Of a stretch of DNA of 64,000 bases, positions 52,931 through 62,605 are shown piece after piece. The stretch covers positions 91,334-155,333 of the forward strand of contig NZ_JAQGEI010000008.1 of assembly GCF_029017505.1 (NCBI RefSeq), read 5' to 3'. Numbering within the stretch: position 1 is the first letter of the stretch; each line of letters starts with the position of its first letter. The notes below the pieces were generated by a model. It saw only the letters and a program-made list of their open reading frames with translations. It was not told the DNA's origin and did not search any database. The translations under genes were made by a program, and so were the position numbers. Source of the stretch: Sedimenticola hydrogenitrophicus. Lineage in GTDB: Bacteria; Pseudomonadota; Gammaproteobacteria; Chromatiales; Chromatiaceae.

Positions 52931-53014
52931 GTTCAGTCTCTAAATTGCAGAGGATTTGGGCTATCGTACCAAGCGCCATAAGGGGGGTCTAGCGAGTGCG
53001 TATGCATGATATGC

Positions 53015-53183
53015 CTAACCCGAAGATTTCATAAATTTGTGCCGAGATCGCGCCGGATATTGTTTTTACAAGGAAATTCCCGAAGGAGCGGCGTATCAGT
53101 GACTACGGCCGACTGAGGGAATATTTCTTGTGGAAGCAAGAGACAAGCGAGATCTGTGCAAATTTGTGAAAGATTCGGGCTAA
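53015..53183. repeat. Inverted-repeat element upstream of pepN
   Basis: Imperfect arms CTAACCCGAAGATTTCATAAATTTG (left, about 53015) and CAAATTTGTGAAAGATTCGG (right, to 53179) enclose GTATCAGTGACTACGGCCGA. The element makes up half of the 342-bp gap. The TATTGTTTTTACAAGGAAAT stretch gives nothing else I can name. Confidence 0.75.
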
Positions 53184-53272
53184 ATACCGCTATTCCACCC
53201 GGGGTTGAATAGTAGGATAGAATCCTGATCTATTGCAGCGACAGTTGTTACGCACAGCCAGAAGGGAACGCC

Positions 53273-55909
53273 ATGCTCAGAGACACCCCCAACACCATCT
53301 ACCTGAAGGATTACCAGCCCCCGGAATTTCTCATCGATCAGGTCCATCTCCGGTTTGAACTGGGTGAGGAGGAGACCCGGGTGCGTTCGCGGCTGGAGTT
53401 GCGCAGAAATCCGGCCGCCGAAGGCCGCCCCGCGGAGCTGCGGCTGCACGGTGAACAGCTGGAACTGCTCACCCTCGCCCTCGACGGTCGGCCGCTCGAT
53501 TCCACGGAGTATGTCCAGGATAACGAGGGGCTTAGCGTAGCGGGGGTGCCGGACCGGTTCGTGCTGGAGAGCGAGGTGCGCATCCGCCCGCAGCACAACA
53601 CCGCCCTGGAGGGGCTGTACAAATCGGGCGCCATGTTCTGTACCCAGTGCGAGGCGGAGGGGTTTCGCAAGATCACCTGGTTCCTCGACCGGCCGGACGT
53701 GATGAGCCGCTTTACCACCACCATCATCGCCGACCAGGCGCGCTATCCGGTGCTGCTCTCCAACGGTAATCCGCTTGAGACGGTCCAGCTCGATGAGGGA
53801 CGGCACCAGGTCACCTGGGCCGATCCGTTCCCCAAGCCGGCCTACCTGTTCGCCCTGGTGGCGGGGAATCTGCGCGCCATCGAGGGGAGCCATACCACGC
53901 CGTCGGGACGGGAGGTGGCGCTGCGCATCTACGTGGAGCCGGAGAATGTGGCGAAGTGCGATCACGCCATGGCCTCGCTGAAACAGGCCATGCGCTGGGA
54001 TGAGCGGCAGTACGGCCGCGAGTACGACCTGGATATCTATATGGTCGTGGCGGTGAACGACTTCAACATGGGGGCGATGGAGAACAAGGGGCTGAATATC
54101 TTCAACTCCAAGTATGTGCTGGCCTCCCCGGCCACCGCCACCGACCGGGATTTCCAGGGTATCGAGTCGGTGATCGCCCACGAGTATTTCCACAACTGGA
54201 CCGGCAACCGCATCACCTGCCGCGACTGGTTCCAGCTCAGCCTGAAAGAGGGGCTGACGGTGTTCCGCGATCAGGAGTTCTCCGCCGACATGGGCTCCCG
54301 CGGGGTGAAGCGGATCGAGGACGTGCGGCTGCTGCGCGCCCACCAGTTCGCCGAGGATGCCAGCCCCATGGCCCATCCGGTGCGTCCCGACTCCTACATG
54401 GAGATCAACAACTTCTATACCGTGACCGTCTATGAAAAGGGTGCCGAGGTGGTACGCATGCAGGCCAACCTGCTGGGCCCCGAGGCCTACCGGCGCGGCA
54501 CCGATCTCTACTTCGAGCGTTTCGACGGACAGGCGGTCACCACCGATGACTTCGTGCAGTGCATGGCGGATGCCGGCGGGCGCGACCTCAGCCAGTTCAA
54601 GCGCTGGTACAGTCAGGCCGGCACGCCGGAGTTGAGCATCCAGGGCGACTACGATGCCGGCCGGCGGACCTACAGCCTGACCGTCGAACAGCACTGCCCG
54701 GCCACCCCCGGCCAGCCGGACAAGGCACCGTTCCTGATCCCGCTGGCAGTGGGCTTGCTGGACAGCCGGGGGGGCGATATGGGGTTGCGGCTGGCGGGGG
54801 AAACCGACACCGTCCAGGGCACCCGCATGCTGGAGCTGAGCGAGCGCCGCCAGCGGTTCCTGTTTGAAGATCTCCCCGAGGCCCCGGTACCCTCATTGCT
54901 GCGCAGCTTCTCGGCGCCGGTGAAGGTGCGATTCGACTACAGCGACGAGCAGCTGATGTTCCTGATGGCCCATGACAGCGACGGTTTCTGTCGCTGGGAT
55001 GCCGCCCAGACCCTGGCCCAGCGCGTGCTGTTGCAGGGCGTGGCCGATCCCGACGGCGCCGTACCGACGGGCTTCATCGAGGCGTTCCGTGCGGCGCTGA
55101 GCGACCGCGCGACCGATCCGGCGCTGCTGACCGAGGTGCTGACGCTCCCGTCCGAGAGCTATCTGGGGGACCAGATGGCGGTGGTGGACGTGGAGGGCAT
55201 CCACCGTGCCCGGGAGCGGCTCAAAACCACCCTGGCCGGTGAACTGCGCGAGGAGCTGCTGGCGGTCTACCAGGCCCATGCGGTGAGCGGAACCTATCGG
55301 CCGGACGCCGCCTCCATCGGCCACCGCAGCCTGCGCAATCTCGCCCTCGCTTACCTGATGCAGCTGGAGGAGGAGTCCATCCGGCAACGCTGTGTCGACC
55401 AGTACCGGACCGGCAACAACATGACCGATGTGATCTCCGCACTCGCCCTGCTGGCCGACCGGGACACCCCGGAGACGGCGCAGCTGCTGGAAGCGTTTTA
55501 TCGGCAGTGGCGGGACGATCCGCTGGTGCTGGACAAGTGGTTCAGCCTGCAGGCGCTCTCCAAGCGTAGCGACACCCTGCAACAGGTCCAGGCGTTGCTG
55601 CAGCACCCCGCCTTCTCCATCGCCAACCCGAACAAGGTGCGCGCCCTGATCGGAGCCTTCTGTTCCGGTAACGCGGTGTGTTTCCACGCCGCCGATGGCA
55701 GCGGTTACCGTTTCCTGGGGGACCGGGTGCTGGAACTGGACGGACTCAATCCGCAGGTGGCCTCGCGCCTGGTACGCCTGATGGCCCGCTGGCGGCGCTA
55801 TGACCCGGCCCGCCAGCAGCTGATGCAGGCACAGCTGGAGCGCATCCTCAAGGCCGAGGGGGTCTCCCGGGATGTGTTCGAGGTCGCCTCGAAAAGCCTG
55901 GAACAGTAG
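53273..55909 (+). CDS. pepN: Aminopeptidase N
   Basis: The 878-residue M1 metalloprotease has the exopeptidase motif GAMENKGLN, the zinc motif HEYFHNWTGNR, the downstream Glu in LKEGLTVFRDQEF, and a full C-terminal helical domain. It trims peptides in the cytoplasm. RBS is AAGGGAACGCC. Confidence 0.97.
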   Translation: MLRDTPNTIYLKDYQPPEFLIDQVHLRFELGEEETRVRSRLELRRNPAAEGRPAELRLHGEQLELLTLALDGRPLDSTEYVQDNEGLSVAGVPDRFVLESEVRIRPQHNTALEGLYKSGAMFCTQCEAEGFRKITWFLDRPDVMSRFTTTIIADQARYPVLLSNGNPLETVQLDEGRHQVTWADPFPKPAYLFALVAGNLRAIEGSHTTPSGREVALRIYVEPENVAKCDHAMASLKQAMRWDERQYGREYDLDIYMVVAVNDFNMGAMENKGLNIFNSKYVLASPATATDRDFQGIESVIAHEYFHNWTGNRITCRDWFQLSLKEGLTVFRDQEFSADMGSRGVKRIEDVRLLRAHQFAEDASPMAHPVRPDSYMEINNFYTVTVYEKGAEVVRMQANLLGPEAYRRGTDLYFERFDGQAVTTDDFVQCMADAGGRDLSQFKRWYSQAGTPELSIQGDYDAGRRTYSLTVEQHCPATPGQPDKAPFLIPLAVGLLDSRGGDMGLRLAGETDTVQGTRMLELSERRQRFLFEDLPEAPVPSLLRSFSAPVKVRFDYSDEQLMFLMAHDSDGFCRWDAAQTLAQRVLLQGVADPDGAVPTGFIEAFRAALSDRATDPALLTEVLTLPSESYLGDQMAVVDVEGIHRARERLKTTLAGELREELLAVYQAHAVSGTYRPDAASIGHRSLRNLALAYLMQLEEESIRQRCVDQYRTGNNMTDVISALALLADRDTPETAQLLEAFYRQWRDDPLVLDKWFSLQALSKRSDTLQQVQALLQHPAFSIANPNKVRALIGAFCSGNAVCFHAADGSGYRFLGDRVLELDGLNPQVASRLVRLMARWRRYDPARQQLMQAQLERILKAEGVSRDVFEVASKSLEQ

Positions 55910-56011
55910 TTTCGCCGCCGCCCCGCTTCCCCGGCGTGCGGCCGGGTGGGCGGCGTCATGCTATCCTGCAATCAGCGGTATCAGAACAACAAGAACCACA
56001 GGTGCCAGAAC

Positions 56012-57019
56012 ATGAGTGATGAACCGTCCGCGGTTGACGACACGCAAGCGCTGGAGGACGCAAGCCAAAGCTGGCTGCTGGACGGGCAGGGCGGTGGCCG
56101 GCAGGTTGCCTGGGGGCAGGTCGCAGACACGCCTCCGGCGGACCCCGAGTGGCTGTGGGTGCATCTTGACTATTCCCGGCCCAGCGTACAGGAGTGGATG
56201 TATCAGCACAGTGGGCTACAGGAACTGACCGTCGAGGCGCTGCTGCAGGCGGAGACCCGTCCGCGTTGTGTGCCGACCGATAACGGCCTGCTGATTTTCC
56301 TGCGCGGCGTCAATCTCAACCCCGGGGCGGAACCGGAGGATATGGTCAGTCTGCGGATGTGGATCGGTGAGCGGCGGATCTACACCCTGGGGCTGCGGCG
56401 GCTGCTGTCGCTGGATGACCTGCGTGCGTTGATCGGGCGCGGCGGCGGCCCCGAATCACCGGGTGATTTTCTGGTCATGCTGGTGAACCTGCTGCTCGAT
56501 CGGGTGGGGGTGGTGATCGATGAGCTGTACGATAGGGTGGATGACCTGGAAGCGGCGGTAGTGACCGCCGCGGGGCCGGCACAGCGGGAGCAGCTGGCCG
56601 GTATCCGCCACCAGGCGATCACCCTGCGGCGCTTCCTTGCCCCGCAACGGGAGGCGCTCAACCGGCTGTCGACGGAACGCGTCTCGCTGCTGTCGGGTGA
56701 ACACTTGCTATACCTGCGCGAGGCGGCCGATCGCCTGACCCGCTTGGTGGAGGACCTGGATGCGGCGCGGGAGCGTGCCGGGGTGGTGCACGAGTCCCTG
56801 GTCAGCAGCCTAACCGAGCAGACCAATCAGCGCATCTACATCCTCTCGGTGATCGCCGCCATTTTCCTGCCGCTCTCCTTCGTTACCGGCCTGCTGGGGA
56901 TCAACGTGGGTGGGATTCCCGGCGCCGAAAGCTCGCTCGGTTTTCCGCTGGTGGTGGTCGGCATGTTGCTGGTGGCGGTGGGGCTGCTACTGTTCTTTCG
57001 TTGGCGGCGCTGGTTCTGA
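56012..57019 (+). CDS. zntB: ZntB-like CorA-family zinc transporter
   Basis: The 335-residue protein has a large soluble N-terminal domain, coiled-coil helices and two C-terminal membrane helices. The inter-helix motif is LLGINVGGIPG, the ZntB version (GIN) of CorA's GMN. ZntB mediates proton-coupled Zn2+ transport. RBS CAGGTGCC precedes ATG 56012. The frame from 55946 is a longer alternative. Confidence 0.88.
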   Translation: MSDEPSAVDDTQALEDASQSWLLDGQGGGRQVAWGQVADTPPADPEWLWVHLDYSRPSVQEWMYQHSGLQELTVEALLQAETRPRCVPTDNGLLIFLRGVNLNPGAEPEDMVSLRMWIGERRIYTLGLRRLLSLDDLRALIGRGGGPESPGDFLVMLVNLLLDRVGVVIDELYDRVDDLEAAVVTAAGPAQREQLAGIRHQAITLRRFLAPQREALNRLSTERVSLLSGEHLLYLREAADRLTRLVEDLDAARERAGVVHESLVSSLTEQTNQRIYILSVIAAIFLPLSFVTGLLGINVGGIPGAESSLGFPLVVVGMLLVAVGLLLFFRWRRWF

Positions 57020-57080
57020 GTTGAAGCATCGGCGCCGGGAAGGCCGTGCCTTCCCGGCTGAAACTCCCGCCGCCGTCCGC

Positions 57081-59858
57081 CTAGCGCATACTCTCCAGCA
57101 GTTGCCTGGCGGACTGTGCCAGTTCGCTGCTGTCGTCAATGGCGATGGCCCGTTTCAGGGTGGCCTCCGCCTCGCTGCGGTTGCCCTGTTTATGCAGGGA
57201 GAAGCCCAGGTGATAGATGATCTCCTGATGCTCGGGACTCAGCTCCGCGGCCTGCTTGAGAATCTCTGATCCCTTGCCAAGGTCGCCGGTTTGCACCAGG
57301 ATCCAGCCATAGGTATCGACGATCTCCGGGCGGGTGGAGGCGAGATCGTAGGCGCGCTTGCCCAGGTCGACGGCCCGCCGGTCTCCCCGGGTCGAGTAGA
57401 TCCAGGCGAGGTTGTTCAGCGCCACCAGGTTGTTTTCGTCGACCTGCAGGACCGCTTCGTAGCCCCGGATCGCCTCTTCCGGCTGCCCCTGCTCCAGCAG
57501 CATGCCGCTGAGAGTGAGCCGGGTCTTCAGGTTGTCGGGCTCTTTTGTTGCCCATTCGCGCAGCAGTTCCAGGCCGCGCGGGGCATTGCCGGCATGGGCA
57601 TACTGCAGTGCCAGCGGTATCGCCAGCCGGTCGCTGGGTTGCATTTGATAGGCCTTCTCGTACAGGGCGATCGCCTGTTCGTTCCGCCCCTGCATGGCAT
57701 GGGTGGTGCCTTCGAACTCATAACCGAGGGGATTGTCCGGCAGTGCCCGCTGGATAGATTTGGCATGGGTGAGGGCCTCCTCATGCCGTCCGGCGCTCAG
57801 TTCAAGCGTGAACAGGCTGATGACTACCGGGGTAAATCCCGGCTTCTCCCGTAGCGCCTGCTGGTAGCTCCGGCGGGCCTCGTCCCGCTGACCGGCCGCC
57901 TGTTGGGCGTTGCCCAGCAACTGCAGGGTCTCGACGTTTCGTGTCTGCTCGGTGAGTCGCCGGAGGGTGGTGACGGCATTGATCGCATCGCCCGCCGCCA
58001 GCTGGGTCTTGCCGTGGACCAGCAGGACCGAGGGATCGTCGGGGAAGGCGGCGGAGAGCTGGCTGGTCATGCGCAGGGCCTTGAGCGGTTTATCTTCCGC
58101 CAGATAGGCCTGCGCCGAGATCAGTCCGGGGTTGGGGCTTTTCGGTTCACCGTTATGGGCCTGCTCCAGCAGCGCATGCATCTCCTCGGGGTCGCCGCCG
58201 CGTCGGGCGATATCCGCCAGCCCCATCAATACGGTGGTGTTCCGGGGCGACTTTTTCAGTGCGTTCCGGTAATGCAGCCGGGCCAGCGCCAGGTCACCCT
58301 GCTGCACCGCCAGGCGTGCCAGGTTGGTCTCGGCGGTGATGAAGTTCGGATCGATCTCCAGGGCCTTGCGGAAGCGTTGTCGCGCCTGTTTTTCGTCACC
58401 CGACATCATATAGGCCAGGCCGCTCAGGTTGTAACCCACCGGATTTTCCGGCGCCCGCTCCTCCAGCGCCCGGCTCGCCGTCAGCGCCTTGGCGTAGTCC
58501 TTTTTGTGCAGATGGGAGAGCACCAGCAGGACATCCGCCTGGATAAACTCCTGCTCCATCTCAATGGTGTTCTCCAACTGCTCGATCGCCTCGCCGCTCT
58601 TGCCCTGGGCCATCAGTCCGAGCGCCAGCTGGGTGCGGTAGGCCGCCAGGTCCGGCTTGATCTCGATGGCCCGGCTCATCAGCGCCGAACCCTCCTCAAA
58701 CCGTTTCACCTGCATATAGGCGGTACCGAGCATGGCCATCAGCTGCGCGTCGTTGGGATAGCGTTCGAGTGCCGGCTCGAGCAGTTTTACGATCGCGTCG
58801 GGGCGTTTCATTTTGTGTTGCACCGAGGCCAGCAGCTTGATCGCCGGCAGCAGCGCCGGCTGCGCCTTGAGCGCCATGGAGAGATGCCGGTTAGCGGCTT
58901 CGTAGTTTCCCTTGTAGAAGCTCACCGCGCCCAGCAGGGTCAGGGTCGGCAGACTCTCCGGGCTGGCGCTGAGGGCCTGCTGGAGCAGGGTCTCCGCCTT
59001 GTCCAGGTCCCGTTCCAGCAGGGCGATGGCGCCGCGCATATGGAGCAGTTGGGGGTGGCGCGGCACCAGTGTATCCAGTTTTTCAATGTCGGCCTTTGCC
59101 TGCGCCACGTCGCCGCCGGTCAGGTTGATCTGTGTCCGGCCCAGCAGCGCTCGGATATTCCCCGGTTGCTGCTCCAGTACCTGGTCGAAATCGGCACGCG
59201 CCAGATCCGGGTTACCGGTCAGCTGCTGGATCTCGCCGCGCATCACCCGGGCGGGGATGTTTTCCGGGTGGTTTGCGAGCAGGGCGTCGAGGTTGCTCAT
59301 CGCCTCGTCGCGGCGGTTTTCGGCGATATCGCTCATGATCAGCCCAAGCATCGCCTGCTGCGATTGGGGATTGAGCTGGCTGGCGGTGGTGTAGGCGTCA
59401 CGCGCCTGCGCATACTGGCGCAGGCCATGATAGGCGTCACCCCGGAGCAGCCAGATGACGGTGCGGTTTTCCACTGAACTGCCGGGTTCCTCCTGAAGGT
59501 TGTCCAGGACCTCCTGGAACTTGCCCTGCATCAGGTAGGCGCGGGCCAGCGGCAGTTCCCAGTAGCTCTTCGCGGCGTTCAGTCGCTTGGCCCGTTCGAA
59601 CTCCTTTTCCGCCGAGGCCCCGTTACCGGCCTGCAGATAGATGCGGCCCAGCAACAGGCGTGCCTCGATGCTGGCGGGGTTCTCCTGCAGGGCGTTTTTC
59701 AGCTGGATCACCGCCGCCCGGGCCTCGCCCTTTTCCAGGTAGGCCTCGGCCTCCTTGATATACTCTTCCGTGGTCGCCGCGTGAAGCAGTGAGGCGGTGA
59801 GCAGGAGCATGCAGGCGCTTATTCTTGCACGGGTCCTAGGAGTACGGATTTGCTTCAT
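57081..59858 (-). CDS. PrsT-like PEP-CTERM-system TPR protein
   Basis: The 925-residue protein has about 25 TPR repeats along its length, for example YWELPLARAYLMQGKFQEVL and PEIVDTYGWILVQTGDLGKG. It begins with a signal peptide (LLTASLLHAAT). The protein matches the PEP-CTERM exopolysaccharide TPR lipoprotein PrsT in length and order, though I see no lipobox Cys. PrsT acts with exosortase-linked polysaccharide export. No exosortase gene is visible here. Start ATG 59858, RBS GGAAGG. Confidence 0.8.
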   Translation of the reverse strand: MKQIRTPRTRARISACMLLLTASLLHAATTEEYIKEAEAYLEKGEARAAVIQLKNALQENPASIEARLLLGRIYLQAGNGASAEKEFERAKRLNAAKSYWELPLARAYLMQGKFQEVLDNLQEEPGSSVENRTVIWLLRGDAYHGLRQYAQARDAYTTASQLNPQSQQAMLGLIMSDIAENRRDEAMSNLDALLANHPENIPARVMRGEIQQLTGNPDLARADFDQVLEQQPGNIRALLGRTQINLTGGDVAQAKADIEKLDTLVPRHPQLLHMRGAIALLERDLDKAETLLQQALSASPESLPTLTLLGAVSFYKGNYEAANRHLSMALKAQPALLPAIKLLASVQHKMKRPDAIVKLLEPALERYPNDAQLMAMLGTAYMQVKRFEEGSALMSRAIEIKPDLAAYRTQLALGLMAQGKSGEAIEQLENTIEMEQEFIQADVLLVLSHLHKKDYAKALTASRALEERAPENPVGYNLSGLAYMMSGDEKQARQRFRKALEIDPNFITAETNLARLAVQQGDLALARLHYRNALKKSPRNTTVLMGLADIARRGGDPEEMHALLEQAHNGEPKSPNPGLISAQAYLAEDKPLKALRMTSQLSAAFPDDPSVLLVHGKTQLAAGDAINAVTTLRRLTEQTRNVETLQLLGNAQQAAGQRDEARRSYQQALREKPGFTPVVISLFTLELSAGRHEEALTHAKSIQRALPDNPLGYEFEGTTHAMQGRNEQAIALYEKAYQMQPSDRLAIPLALQYAHAGNAPRGLELLREWATKEPDNLKTRLTLSGMLLEQGQPEEAIRGYEAVLQVDENNLVALNNLAWIYSTRGDRRAVDLGKRAYDLASTRPEIVDTYGWILVQTGDLGKGSEILKQAAELSPEHQEIIYHLGFSLHKQGNRSEAEATLKRAIAIDDSSELAQSARQLLESMR

Positions 59859-60025
59859 GGGACGACCTTCCTTATTGTCGATGCGAATCGTTGTTCTGAT
59901 TGTTGATCCGCAGGCTGTCTGATTCGTTCCCTGCCGGAGGGTTGTGCGTGCAGGGGTGAGAGGACGCACTAGGGAGTCATTATACACCAAATACACCAAC
60001 ACCCCGGGGCTGCGCGAGCCCTTAG
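59818..60025. repeat. CTNAG-family element ends around the prsT start
   Basis: Two right-end fragments, TTATTCTTGCACGGGTCCTAG (59821-59838) and TGCGCGAGCCCTTAG (60010-60024), match the arms of the palindromes at 32210 and 13010. The first lies inside the prsT signal-peptide codons 5-13. The second ends in the stop codon of the radical SAM gene. The 126 bp between them is unrelated. Confidence 0.65.
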
Positions 60026-61533
60026 TGGTGCCGTGCCTGACGTGCGCTATGCCGGTCGCGCGCCGCGGCCGCGTCGTCCACGCGACCGCATTGACGCGGC
60101 AGGAATGCCGGGCGTCCCTTGATGCCGGAGCGGCTGAAATCCGCTTCGAGTGCCTGGGTTGCGGGTGCTGCTGGCACCGACAGCGGCCCGGTGAGGGCGT
60201 CGTGCAGCAGTTCGAACAGCCGCTTGAGGGCGATGCGGTGGACCTGTCCGGTGGTGTCGAACAGCCAGTCGCTGAAGCGCATAAAACGCTCGAACGGCTG
60301 CTCGCCCAGCAGCAGCGGCAGGGTCTGCCGGAAACGCCCCGAGTTGGCGATCATCTCCCAGTAGCGGGCGAAGCGGTTGAGCCGCTGCATGGTGGGAAAG
60401 TCGATCCGGTCGGTACTCAGGACATTGTAGGGGGCGGCCGGATTGTAGCGCATGCGGTAGGGCTCGCTGTGGCGGATGATGGGGGAGCCCTTGAGCCGTT
60501 TCAGCACCCCGACCTGGATCTCATGGGGGGCGAGGGCCGCCAGCTGGTCGAAGCCGCGGGCGAAGCTCTCCAGGTCCTCGCCGGGCAGGCCGATGATCAG
60601 GTCGGCGTGCAGGTGGGCCCGGGTCTCGGTCCTCAGCCACTGCAGGTTCGCCCGGCTCTGCTCGTTGTCCTGCTTGCGGTTGATGAATCCCTGCACCTCC
60701 GGATTGAAGCTCTGGATGCCGATCTCCAGCTGCAGTGAGCCGGCCGGAAAACGCCTCAGGGTGTCGCGCAGGCGTTGCGGCAGATGATCCGGGATCACCT
60801 CGAAATGGAGGAACAGCCGCTCATCCAGGCGTTCCAGGAAGAACTCCAGCAGGGCGACACTGCGCTGCGGATTGAGGTTGAAGGTGCGGTCGACAAACTT
60901 GAAATGCCTGACGCCCCGTTGATGGAGCTGCTCCAGGGCCTGCATGAAGCTGTCCGGGGTGAACGGGCGGGCGCTCCGGTCCAGGGCCGAGAGGCAGAAT
61001 TCGCATTTGAACGGGCAGCCGCGCGAGGCCTCCACGTAGATCAGCCGCTGGGCGATATCCTGCTCGGTATAGTAGGCGTAGGGCAGCTGCAGCGACTCGA
61101 GCGGGGGCGGTGGCGCCTCGATCACCTTCTGCGCCGGCCGCTCGCCGCGCAGCAACCGTTCGCACAGCCTCGCGAAGGCGAGGTCGCCCTGGCCGGTGAT
61201 CAGATAGTCGGCCTGGGCGACGATCGGCTGATCCTGCCATTCGTGGCTCACCTCCGGTCCGCCCAGTACGATCAGGGTCTCGGGACTGACCTGCTTGAGC
61301 AGGGCCACCAGTTCGCGGCTGCGTTCGGCGTTCCAGATATAGACGCCGAGGCCGATGATGCGCGGTCGCTCGGCCAGCAGGCGCTCGGCGATATCGATCG
61401 GCCAGGGGTCGATGGTGAACTCGCGGATCGCCGCGCGTGGCTGCAGGTCACCCAGGTTGGCGTACAGGTAGCGCAGCCCCAGCGAGGCGTGGATATGCCT
61501 GGCATTCAGGGTGGCGAGGATGATCTCCGGCAT
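60022..61533 (-). CDS. B12-binding radical SAM protein
   Basis: The 503-residue protein has an N-terminal cobalamin-binding Rossmann-like domain (MPEIILATLNARHIHASLGLR, then GGPEVSHEW). The radical SAM motif is CPFKCEFCLS. A C-terminal DUF4080-like domain follows. The substrate is unknown; such enzymes often methylate or modify unactivated carbons. The last 20 residues are Arg/Ala-rich and reach the stop in the repeat junction. Confidence 0.85.
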   Translation of the reverse strand: MPEIILATLNARHIHASLGLRYLYANLGDLQPRAAIREFTIDPWPIDIAERLLAERPRIIGLGVYIWNAERSRELVALLKQVSPETLIVLGGPEVSHEWQDQPIVAQADYLITGQGDLAFARLCERLLRGERPAQKVIEAPPPPLESLQLPYAYYTEQDIAQRLIYVEASRGCPFKCEFCLSALDRSARPFTPDSFMQALEQLHQRGVRHFKFVDRTFNLNPQRSVALLEFFLERLDERLFLHFEVIPDHLPQRLRDTLRRFPAGSLQLEIGIQSFNPEVQGFINRKQDNEQSRANLQWLRTETRAHLHADLIIGLPGEDLESFARGFDQLAALAPHEIQVGVLKRLKGSPIIRHSEPYRMRYNPAAPYNVLSTDRIDFPTMQRLNRFARYWEMIANSGRFRQTLPLLLGEQPFERFMRFSDWLFDTTGQVHRIALKRLFELLHDALTGPLSVPAAPATQALEADFSRSGIKGRPAFLPRQCGRVDDAAAARDRHSARQARHH

Positions 61534-61540
61534 CGGCCGA

Positions 61541-62263
61541 TCAGCCCTGGTCGAGGCTGCGGAGGTCGCTGAAGCTGCCGCTGGGCAGTCGCTTCAGGCC
61601 CGGGATGGCGTCGGCGATGCGCCGGCCCGCTTCGCCGGGTGACGGCATGTCGGCGGTATGGCGGGCGGCCCGCAGCCGGGTCACCGAGGGGAACCGGCCG
61701 GCATCCACCTGGTCCGGATCGCACAGCACGTCCTGCATCGCGGTATCCACCAGTCCCGGCGCCAGGGCGCTGAGGTGGCTGTGGGGGAACTCGTGGGCAT
61801 AGAGCTGGGTGAGCATGTTGAGGGCCGCCTTGGAGATCGCGTAGGCGCCCCAGCCGCGATTGCCGTTGACCGCCGCTCCGGAGGAGATGAGCACGATCTG
61901 GTCGATGCGGATGCCCGACCCCAGCAGCCAGTCCAGCAGCACCTTGTTGGACCAGACGTTGGCATCCATCACCTGCCGGATATCCGCCAGGCTGGTGTCG
62001 GCCATGTCCTGCACCCGGCCCAGGATACCGGCGTTGAGAATCACCACATCCAGGTGGCCGATGCCCATCAGCAGGGTCTCCAGGGCCAGCGGCACCGCCG
62101 CGTAATCGGTCAGGTCACAGCGGATATCCCGGAGCTTGCCGGTGAGGTCGCGACAGCCGCGACGGCTGACGCCATACACCTCCCAGCCTCGCTCCAGATA
62201 GGCCTCGCTGAGGCCGCGTCCCAGTCCGCTGCTGTTGCCGGTGATCAATACTGTTCTGCTCAT
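61541..62263 (-). CDS. SDR-family oxidoreductase
   Basis: The 240-residue short-chain dehydrogenase has the cofactor motif TGNSSGLGRGL, NAG in ILNAGILG, Ser in LISSGAAVNG and YAISK with the catalytic Tyr and Lys. Substrate unknown. It ends 7 bp before the radical SAM start on the same strand, so they are likely one operon. Confidence 0.9.
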   Translation of the reverse strand: MSRTVLITGNSSGLGRGLSEAYLERGWEVYGVSRRGCRDLTGKLRDIRCDLTDYAAVPLALETLLMGIGHLDVVILNAGILGRVQDMADTSLADIRQVMDANVWSNKVLLDWLLGSGIRIDQIVLISSGAAVNGNRGWGAYAISKAALNMLTQLYAHEFPHSHLSALAPGLVDTAMQDVLCDPDQVDAGRFPSVTRLRAARHTADMPSPGEAGRRIADAIPGLKRLPSGSFSDLRSLDQG

Positions 62264-62345
62264 GCTGTTTCACCCATATCAAATCGCATCTTGTGGGAAC
62301 GGCCGGTCGCTGCCGGGTTCTCTCCGGTGTCCGCTGCCAAGCCGC

Positions 62346-62572
62346 TTAATTCTACTTTGTCAGATTCTGGTGCTGTGCGGAGAGCTTCCGGGTGAAAGGA
62401 TTCCAAGACACGCCGTAAACCCATCCCTGGGGGCTCGGCGGCGGCATGGCATCCTCGGCTCCGTAAACGGTACATCCCTGTACCACTCCTCCTGCCGCCG
62501 ACGGTCTTGGAATCGTTCCCCCCGAAAGCCCTGAGGAAGCCGGTCCGAGTCAAGCTGACAAAGTAGAATTAA
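62346..62572. repeat. MITE-like element with TAATTCTACTTTGTCA ends, short copy
   Basis: The 227-bp element has perfect 18-bp terminal inverted repeats TTAATTCTACTTTGTCAG / CTGACAAAGTAGAATTAA and the same interior as the longer copy at 16721-17022. It lies between the SDR and NosD-like genes and has no ORF of note. Confidence 0.9.
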
Positions 62573-62605
62573 CTCATATCAAATAATGTTTTAACATCGA
62601 CTGCT

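Noticed and set aside
57291..59477. Two long plus-strand frames (187 and 524 codons)
   Set aside because: They are antisense to the TPR gene and repeat with its periodicity.
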